From Ignavibacteria bacterium UBA961 (GTDB lineage Bacteria > Bacteroidota > Ignavibacteria > Kapaibacteriales > UBA961): a stretch of 6,338 nucleotides of DNA. Location of the stretch: assembly GCA_002293005.1 (NCBI GenBank), contig DBCJ01000087.1:1-6338 (forward strand). The letters run 5' to 3'. The translations under genes and the position numbers were made by a program. How positions within the stretch are numbered: the stretch's first letter is position 1; every line of letters starts with the position of its first letter. This document shows, one piece after another, positions 1-4,803 of the stretch. The notes beneath the pieces were generated by a model. That model was not told where the DNA came from. It saw only the letters and a program-made list of their open reading frames with translations, and searched no databases.

Positions 1-399
1 GATACTCCGGGAACAGCAAATGCTGATTTCGTGGTTTTCCCACCGAGATGGATGGTTGCAGAGCATACATTCAGACCACCTTGGTTCCACAGAAATTTCA
101 TGAATGAGTATATGGGATTGATTTCCGGTGCTTATGATGCAAAAGAAGGTGGTTTTGTGCCCGGTGGAAGCTCACTGCACAATTGCATGTCGGGTCATGG
201 ACCCGATGCCGCCACATATGAAAAGGCAGTTAATGCAACTTTGGAACCTCATTATTTGAATAATGGATTTGCATTCATGGTGGAAACGCGCTTTGTGAAT
301 CGTCCAACCAAATATGCAATGGAAACAGGTGAATTACAGAGAGATTATTTTGAATGTTGGCAAGGATTGAAGCCACTATTCAATCCAAATAAGCGATAA
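1..399 (+). CDS. hmgA: Homogentisate 1,2-dioxygenase, C-terminal part (5' end outside window)
   Basis: The frame is open from base 1 and ends at a TAA at 397-399, giving 132 residues; the start lies to the left of the window. The protein closely resembles the C-terminal third of homogentisate 1,2-dioxygenase, the cytosolic non-haem Fe(II) enzyme that opens the ring of homogentisate to maleylacetoacetate in tyrosine and phenylalanine breakdown. The iron ligands known from the human enzyme (His335, Glu341, His371) appear as His30 in WFHRN, Glu36 in MNEYMG and His66 in SGHGPD. The spacings of 6 and 30 residues are identical to the human ones. The FPPRW and GGFVPGGSSLHN stretches are also typical, and the C-terminus NPNKR falls where the family normally ends. 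The active site is intact in the visible part. An intrinsic terminator follows 22 bp after the stop. No other gene of the pathway (fumarylacetoacetase, HPPD) is visible. Confidence 0.96.
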   Translation, partial: DTPGTANADFVVFPPRWMVAEHTFRPPWFHRNFMNEYMGLISGAYDAKEGGFVPGGSSLHNCMSGHGPDAATYEKAVNATLEPHYLNNGFAFMVETRFVNRPTKYAMETGELQRDYFECWQGLKPLFNPNKR

Positions 400-421
400 A
401 TAATCGCTGAAATATCAGGAA

Positions 422-458
422 GCCCCGACGAGTGCTATCCGTCGGGGCACTTTTTTTT
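422..458 (+). terminator. Rho-independent terminator after hmgA
   Basis: GCCCCGACG at 422-430 pairs perfectly over 9 bp with CGTCGGGGC at 440-448. The loop is 9 nt (431-439). After two bases (AC) comes a run of eight T at 451-458. This GC-rich stem plus T-tract is a textbook intrinsic terminator. It would end hmgA transcription 18 nt before the purE start codon. The T-tract works only in the rightward direction. Whether it also acts as a leader attenuator for purE cannot be decided from the sequence. Confidence 0.93.
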
Positions 459-465
459 CTTAGGC

Positions 466-470
466 AAAGG
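466..470 (+). promoter_or_regulatory. Ribosome binding site of purE
   Basis: AAAGG lies 6 nt upstream of the ATG at 477. It supports that start over the in-frame GTG at 432, which sits inside the terminator loop and would add 15 residues (MLSVGALFFLRQRHI) with no counterpart in PurE proteins. Confidence 0.6.
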
Positions 471-476
471 CATATC

Positions 477-989
477 ATGTCAGAGCAAAAAAACAATCGT
501 TTTGGATTAGACCCAATAGTTGGAATCATCATGGGGAGTGATTCAGATCTTCCAACAATGCAAGAGGCCGCATCGATATGCGAGACATTTTCGATTCCTT
601 ATGAATTGAAGGTCGTTTCTGCGCACAGAACACCAGAAGATATGGCTGAATATGGAAAAACAGCTCATTTGCGTGGGATAAAAGTGATTATAGCCGGAGC
701 CGGCGGTGCTGCTCATTTACCCGGAATGATCGCGGCTTATTCCCCATTGCCCGTGATTGGCGTGCCTGTGCAAACAAAGGCATTGGGTGGTCAAGATTCA
801 CTTCTGTCCATTGTGCAAATGCCACCTGGCGTTCCGGTTGCAACAGTTGCAATTGGTGGCGGGAAAAATGCAGGACTACTCGCTGTGCAAATCTTGAGTG
901 CTTGCTACCCCGAATTGCTTGATGAAATGACCATTTTCAAGGCTAATATGGCCGAAGAATCACGCAAGAAAAATGAGCGATTAGGATAA
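477..989 (+). CDS. purE: N5-carboxyaminoimidazole ribonucleotide mutase (class I PurE)
   Basis: A 170-residue protein, the usual size for bacterial PurE. It converts N5-CAIR (made by PurK) to CAIR in de novo purine synthesis; class I enzymes are cytosolic homo-octamers. Visible motifs are the phosphate-binding GSDSD at residues 20-24, SAHRTPE around the catalytic His50 (His45 in E. coli), AGAGGAAHLPG at 73-83, and GGQDSLLSIVQMPPGVPVAT at 104-123. The last of these marks class I mutases rather than the class II AIR carboxylases. The ATG at 477 is chosen because of the AAAGG site and because the family begins just before the first beta-strand (IVGIIMGSDSD). The gene starts 18 nt after the terminator T-tract, leaving little room for its own promoter. 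No purK is visible. Its last 9 bp overlap the convergent glycosyltransferase gene, sharing TTAGGATAA. Confidence 0.97.
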   Translation: MSEQKNNRFGLDPIVGIIMGSDSDLPTMQEAASICETFSIPYELKVVSAHRTPEDMAEYGKTAHLRGIKVIIAGAGGAAHLPGMIAAYSPLPVIGVPVQTKALGGQDSLLSIVQMPPGVPVATVAIGGGKNAGLLAVQILSACYPELLDEMTIFKANMAEESRKKNERLG

Positions 990-2306
990 ACCATCAAGCA
1001 ATCTCGCCAATGTGCGAGTTGATTCCCTTCTTTCATATCGTTTGATTGCATCCACATTTGGATGTGCAATCTGCTTACCCTCTTGAAATGCCTGATACAT
1101 CTTGAGAATGATATTGGCTATTCCTTCAATGTCTGATTGATGAGCAATTCCGCCTGCCTGTGTCTCATGCATGAGATCAGCAATAGCGCCTTTAGCCGGT
1201 GCAATTGCAATCACGGGTTTCATGGAACCGATATATTCATAGACTTTCCCCGGAACAATCTCCTCGCTTTCTTTGGCTTCATCGACAATCAGCAATAATG
1301 CATGAGAAACAAGTAGATATGAGATGCTTTTTTCATGAGGAACATATCCTATAACCTCAATGGATGACTTGAATGTAGTGGCATTGAACATATCATGCAC
1401 TTCATTCCCGAATCTTCCGATAAATCGAAGGTGAATTGATTTGGGATCAATAAGATTTTTTGATGCCAGCAATTCCAAAGCTGCAAAAAGAGATGATGGA
1501 TTGCGCCTTCCATACATCGAACCCGTATATGTCAACACAAATGCATCATTGATTTCAAGTGTTGTGTCGATATGCTCCCGGCTAGGATAATCAGTTGAAT
1601 CATAACCATTTGGAACATGATAAAACTTTGATTCGGGCAATTCCGGGAATTTTCTGAGTGCATCTTTGATGATACCGATCCATGCGCATTCAACTGCATC
1701 GGCTTCCTTGAAAACACTATGCTCAAGCGATCTGTCAATCCAGGCCGGCAGGAACCATCTTTTGGGCGAAGTGAGAAATTCTGTCCATGGATCACGAAAA
1801 CCTGCCACCCAATGCAAACCCGTCTTTCTCTTCAATTGTCTGGCAATGAGCGAAGTTGTGTAAGGGGGTGAAGAGTTGTATATTGCACCGATAGAGTGCT
1901 TTTCAATAAGTTCCAATGCTTTTGGTATGGCAGTTGGCATCCAACCGATTCGGGCATCGGGAATGAAAAAAGTGGCTCGAATTGACTCTGCAATACGCTC
2001 TTTGATCGAACGCCTTTGATGGTCATTCTTGATGACATTCACATCAATCGGCACTCCTTTTTTCTGCCCCATGAGCATGCGATATGCATCGTATGGCTCA
2101 TAAATATGAGTTCTTTCAACGATGATGTCCGCAGGAATTTTGGAAAGCAGTGATTCATCTCTTGCGGGAAAATCCCCATTGGAGACGGTTAAAACGATGG
2201 GATTCCATCCAAAATCCCGCAGATATTGAATATGCTTCAAAACCCTTTGCACTCCGGGTCCGCCGGAAGGGGGAAAATAATAGGCGATGATCAATACATT
2301 TTTCAT
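981..2306 (-). CDS. GT4-type glycosyltransferase (two-domain GT-B fold)
   Basis: A 441-residue protein on the minus strand, starting at the ATG at 2306 and ending at a TAA at 983-981. It resembles family 4 glycosyltransferases, cytoplasmic retaining GT-B enzymes that move sugars from nucleotide donors onto lipid-linked or LPS acceptors. The N-terminal Rossmann domain opens with VLIIAYYFPPSGGPGVQR (residues 4-21), a glycine-rich loop typical of the subfamily. AGFRDPWTE (168-176) and VPNGYD (231-236) follow, the latter near the domain linker. YTGSMYGRRNP (260-270) and GYVPHE (320-325) belong to the C-terminal domain. An EX7E motif is present (Glu349 and Glu357, within EEIVPGKVYEYIGSMKP). No signal peptide or membrane segment is apparent. 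A further in-frame extension to 2498 is open but crosses the divergent spacer and does not look like protein of this family. AAGGA at 2322-2318 is a fair ribosome site, 11 nt before the ATG. The donor and acceptor are unknown; surface polysaccharide synthesis is inferred from the neighbours. Confidence 0.9.
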   Translation of the reverse strand: MKNVLIIAYYFPPSGGPGVQRVLKHIQYLRDFGWNPIVLTVSNGDFPARDESLLSKIPADIIVERTHIYEPYDAYRMLMGQKKGVPIDVNVIKNDHQRRSIKERIAESIRATFFIPDARIGWMPTAIPKALELIEKHSIGAIYNSSPPYTTSLIARQLKRKTGLHWVAGFRDPWTEFLTSPKRWFLPAWIDRSLEHSVFKEADAVECAWIGIIKDALRKFPELPESKFYHVPNGYDSTDYPSREHIDTTLEINDAFVLTYTGSMYGRRNPSSLFAALELLASKNLIDPKSIHLRFIGRFGNEVHDMFNATTFKSSIEVIGYVPHEKSISYLLVSHALLLIVDEAKESEEIVPGKVYEYIGSMKPVIAIAPAKGAIADLMHETQAGGIAHQSDIEGIANIILKMYQAFQEGKQIAHPNVDAIKRYERRESTRTLARLLDGLS

Positions 2307-2330
2307 GGCAAAAGCTATCCTTGAACTATG

Positions 2331-2338
2331 CAAAGATA
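2331..2338 (-). promoter_or_regulatory. Candidate -7 promoter box for the leftward glycosyltransferase gene
   Basis: Read on the minus strand, 2338-2331 is TATCTTTG, an exact fit to the Bacteroidota-type -7 consensus TAnnTTTG. Transcription would begin around 2325, giving a leader of roughly 20 nt that still contains the AAGGA site. I do not see a good -33 TTTG element at the expected distance. The same octamer occurs upstream of citrate synthase. Use of this consensus assumes the organism has the Bacteroidota-type primary sigma factor. Confidence 0.5.
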
Positions 2339-2390
2339 GCATGATTCTCCAACACTTTTCGGGAATGTCCGCATTCCACGATTCAAAACG

Positions 2391-3479
2391 ATGACAATAC
2401 AAGATTTGCATTTTGATTGCATTCATTTCCGTGGCGATATGCCATGCAGACCGAATAAAGAGTCCGGGAAGGTTTGTGATACATGTACTGAATATCAACC
2501 TATCTCAAAAAGAATCCTCATTATCAAGCTCGGTGCATTGGGGGATGTGATACGAACAACTCCTCTTTTGGAACGATATAGAAAAGAGTATCCACATTGT
2601 CATATTACCTGGATTACGAATTATCCAGAAATTCTCCCCAAAGATGCGCTTGATTGTATTCGTTCTTTTACTTTTTCAGATGTGTTCATTGTCACCAAGC
2701 AACATTTTGACATCGCGGTGAATCTATGCAAAGATGAGGAAGCCGCCATGCTTCTTGCTGAATGCAATGCAAAGCAGAAGTTTGGATTTATTTGGTCTGA
2801 AGGACATCTTTCCATCGCAAATCCGGAATCTGAACATAAACTACTCACCGGTTTATTTGATTCCTATTCAAAGGCAAATACAAAGAGTTATGTGGAAGAG
2901 ATTTTCGAAATCTGTGGCTTCGATTATCAGCAAGAACCATATTCGCTCAATGTGGATTCCAAACAAATGGACCACTGGTCTTATCTCAAGGAATCGGCCC
3001 AAAACAAACTCGTCATCGGACTCAATACAGGCGCAGGATCTCGCTGGCCAACTAGACTTTGGCCCGAAGAGAATTGGAAACAGTTGATTGTAGCTCTGCA
3101 AAATGTCGGATATGCGCCATTATTGCTTGGTGGGAACGATGAACATGAGAGAAATACACTATTGAAGCAAGAAACCGGCGCAATGTATGAAGGTGTTTTT
3201 CCATTGGAAACATTCATCGCAATCTCGGCACAATGTGATGTGATTGTAACAGCGGTGTCCATGACGATGCATATTGCGCTTGGTCTTGGAAAAAAAATGG
3301 TACTCTTCAATAATATCTTCAATAAACATGAATTCGATGTTTTCGGAAGAGGGGAAATAATTGAGCCTGAAACAGGATGCGATTGTTATTATGGAGCACA
3401 ATGCTCGCGCGAGAGAATCTGCATGAAGGATATTTCAGTGAATACAGTATTTGCGGCAATACAGAGGCAGATTTCTTGA
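2391..3479 (+). CDS. GT9 family (heptosyltransferase-like) glycosyltransferase with Cys-rich ends
   Basis: A 362-residue protein of the ADP-heptose:LPS heptosyltransferase family (GT9), cytoplasmic inverting GT-B enzymes that usually extend the LPS inner core. The core motif KLGALGDVIRTTPLL lies at residues 46-60, the donor-domain motif NTGAGSRWPTRLWPEENW at 212-229, and the C-terminal MHIALGLGKK at 293-302. It carries an N-terminal extension with Cys10, Cys19, Cys29 and Cys32 (pattern DCxHFxGDxPC...CxxC). A second cluster near the C-terminus has Cys330, Cys332, Cys338 and Cys344. Both look like features of a GT9 subfamily I recall from environmental bacteria; a metal-binding role is only inference. 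The usual D(S/T)GPMH motif is altered to VSMTMH (289-294), so the donor may not be ADP-heptose. The ATG at 2391 keeps the whole cysteine motif; no clear Shine-Dalgarno precedes it. Its stop overlaps the start of the next gene. Confidence 0.9.
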   Translation: MTIQDLHFDCIHFRGDMPCRPNKESGKVCDTCTEYQPISKRILIIKLGALGDVIRTTPLLERYRKEYPHCHITWITNYPEILPKDALDCIRSFTFSDVFIVTKQHFDIAVNLCKDEEAAMLLAECNAKQKFGFIWSEGHLSIANPESEHKLLTGLFDSYSKANTKSYVEEIFEICGFDYQQEPYSLNVDSKQMDHWSYLKESAQNKLVIGLNTGAGSRWPTRLWPEENWKQLIVALQNVGYAPLLLGGNDEHERNTLLKQETGAMYEGVFPLETFIAISAQCDVIVTAVSMTMHIALGLGKKMVLFNNIFNKHEFDVFGRGEIIEPETGCDCYYGAQCSRERICMKDISVNTVFAAIQRQIS

Positions 3480-4636
3480 TGAATGAAGGTCCTCTCGATA
3501 TTGCCTATGTGTCTGTTTTCTATCCATATAGAGGTGGCATAGCACAATTCAATGCCTCATTGTATCGTGCTTTTGAGGAATTGGGTCATCATCAAAAGGC
3601 CTATACATTCACGCGGCAATATCCTGATATTCTATTTCCCGGAAGCTCGCAATTTGTTGCTGAAGAAGATAGTGCAGACCCCATTCCCGCAAAGCGAGTA
3701 TTGGATACGATGAATCCTTTCAATTGGCTTTCAACTGCTTCGGATATTCGCAAAACACATCCGGATTTGCTCTTGACTCAATTGTGGATGCCTTTCATGG
3801 GACCTGCTTTTGGAACAATTGCAAGAAGGATGGATAAAGATTGCATGAAACTTTGCGTGGTACATAATGCATTGCCACATGAATCCAGGCCCGGCGATAC
3901 TGCTTTCACGAAATATATGCTCTCCGCACATGATGGACTCATTGCCATCAGCGATGCTGTTGAAGAAGATTTGAAACGCTTGAATCTCGGTAAGCCCATC
4001 TTGAGAAAAGAGCATCCAATTTATACGCACTTTGGCGACCCCATTGACAAACAAATGGCAAGAGAGGAGCTAAATTTGCCGAAAGATGCCAAAATTCTCC
4101 TCTTTTTTGGATTCATTAGAGAATATAAAGGACTCATGAATTTGATTGAATCCATGAAGTTTTTATCGGAAGATGTTCATTTGGTAATTGCAGGGGAAAT
4201 TTATGGTTCATTTGATGAATATGATGCAAAAATCCAATCACTGAAGCTCGATCAGAGAGTGCATAAACATGTAAGATATATCCCTGATTCCGAGACTCCA
4301 CTCTTTTTCTGCTCCGCGGATGCATGCATATTGCCTTATATAACAGCAACGCAAAGTGGAATCATAGCAATTGCGCATCATTTTGAAATTCCGGTCATAG
4401 CAACCCCTGTTGGAGGTTTATCCGAAGCATTGAGAAATGGAAAGGCCGGAATGATTGTAAAAGGTACCAATGTTCAAGAAATTGCCAATGGAATCAATGA
4501 GTTTTTTGACAAGGATTTGTCTTCTCGATACATAGAAAGGGTAAGGGCTTTAAAAAAAGAATTGTCATGGACGGAACTTGCAAGAGACATCATTGCATTT
4601 TACGAAATGATCAAAAGCAGTAAAACCAAGCATTGA
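3479..4636 (+). CDS. GT4-type glycosyltransferase, translationally coupled to the GT9 gene
   Basis: A 385-residue protein starting at the ATG at 3479, whose A is also the last base of the upstream TGA (TGATG). The frame is open back to 3377, but the chosen start matches the family, which begins just before the first strand (IAYVSVFYPYRGGIAQFN, residues 8-25). The glycine pair in that loop is the usual donor-site loop of GT-B enzymes. VVHNALPHE (127-135) and IAISDAVEEDL (155-165) are typical of the N-terminal domain. LLFFGFIREYKG (207-218) has the Arg214/Lys217 pair expected to contact the donor phosphates. VIAGEIYG (236-243) and ILPYITATQSGIIAIAHHFE (284-303) follow. The canonical EX7E motif is not recognisable there, although PVIATPVGGLSE (305-316) is. 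There is no signal peptide or transmembrane segment. AGAGG at 3463-3467 is a possible ribosome site. It probably works with the GT9 enzyme on the same surface glycan; the substrate is unknown. Confidence 0.9.
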   Translation: MNEGPLDIAYVSVFYPYRGGIAQFNASLYRAFEELGHHQKAYTFTRQYPDILFPGSSQFVAEEDSADPIPAKRVLDTMNPFNWLSTASDIRKTHPDLLLTQLWMPFMGPAFGTIARRMDKDCMKLCVVHNALPHESRPGDTAFTKYMLSAHDGLIAISDAVEEDLKRLNLGKPILRKEHPIYTHFGDPIDKQMAREELNLPKDAKILLFFGFIREYKGLMNLIESMKFLSEDVHLVIAGEIYGSFDEYDAKIQSLKLDQRVHKHVRYIPDSETPLFFCSADACILPYITATQSGIIAIAHHFEIPVIATPVGGLSEALRNGKAGMIVKGTNVQEIANGINEFFDKDLSSRYIERVRALKKELSWTELARDIIAFYEMIKSSKTKH

Positions 4637-4704
4637 TTGCACTTTTCAGTCAAATTCTGCTTGAATTCAAAGTATTTTCTTCATGAAAAATCATTCACAT
4701 ATCG

Positions 4705-4712
4705 TATCTTTG
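4705..4712 (+). promoter_or_regulatory. Candidate -7 promoter box for citrate synthase
   Basis: TATCTTTG matches TAnnTTTG exactly and is identical to the box before the leftward glycosyltransferase gene. Transcription would begin near 4717-4719, leaving a leader of about 85 nt before the ATG at 4804. No convincing -33 TTTG is present at the normal spacing (the nearest is the TTTTCTTC stretch around 4675-4682). No clear terminator follows the upstream glycosyltransferase gene in this 167-bp spacer, so read-through from that gene is also possible. Confidence 0.5.
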
Positions 4713-4792
4713 TAACTGCATTTGCAGGTTTTTTCATGTTGTATTTGACCCTGCTCAGCACTTCAACTCGACTTTTCATTACATAACATTTC

Positions 4793-4799
4793 AGGTGAT
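4793..4799 (+). promoter_or_regulatory. Ribosome binding site of citrate synthase
   Basis: AGGTGAT is fully complementary to part of the conserved 3' end of bacterial 16S rRNA (ATCACCTCC). It lies just before the ATG at 4804, favouring that codon over the in-frame GTG at 4795, which sits inside the site itself. Confidence 0.7.
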
Positions 4800-4803
4800 T
4801 TCA

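Noticed and set aside
432..476. Extension of purE to an in-frame GTG at 432
   Set aside because: The start would sit in the loop of the hmgA terminator, has no ribosome site, and adds residues not found in PurE proteins. The ATG at 477 has AAAGG 6 nt upstream.
2307..2498. Extension of the minus-strand glycosyltransferase by 64 residues to 2498
   Set aside because: The extension runs across the divergent spacer and into the GT9 gene, and it does not resemble the family, which begins with the MKNVLIIAYYFPP strand at 2306.
3377..3478. Extension of the second GT4 gene to 3377
   Set aside because: It overlaps the conserved Cys-rich C-terminus of the GT9 gene in another frame. The ATG at 3479 matches the normal N-terminus and the TGATG coupling.
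4661..4670. Palindrome TTGAATTCAA as an operator
   Set aside because: Ten bases with a 5-bp half-site, AT-rich, not repeated elsewhere in the window; expected by chance.
4683..4715. Ten-codon ORF MKNHSHIVSL in the citrate synthase spacer
   Set aside because: It runs through the TATCTTTG promoter box, has no ribosome site, and would lie mostly upstream of the predicted transcription start.
4716..4734. CTGC-ATTT-GCAG hairpin followed by GTTTTTTC as a terminator
   Set aside because: The stem is only 4 bp and sits just after the candidate promoter box, so a functional terminator is unlikely.
4745..4750. TTGACC as a sigma70 -35 box before citrate synthase
   Set aside because: No TATAAT-like sequence lies 16-18 nt downstream.
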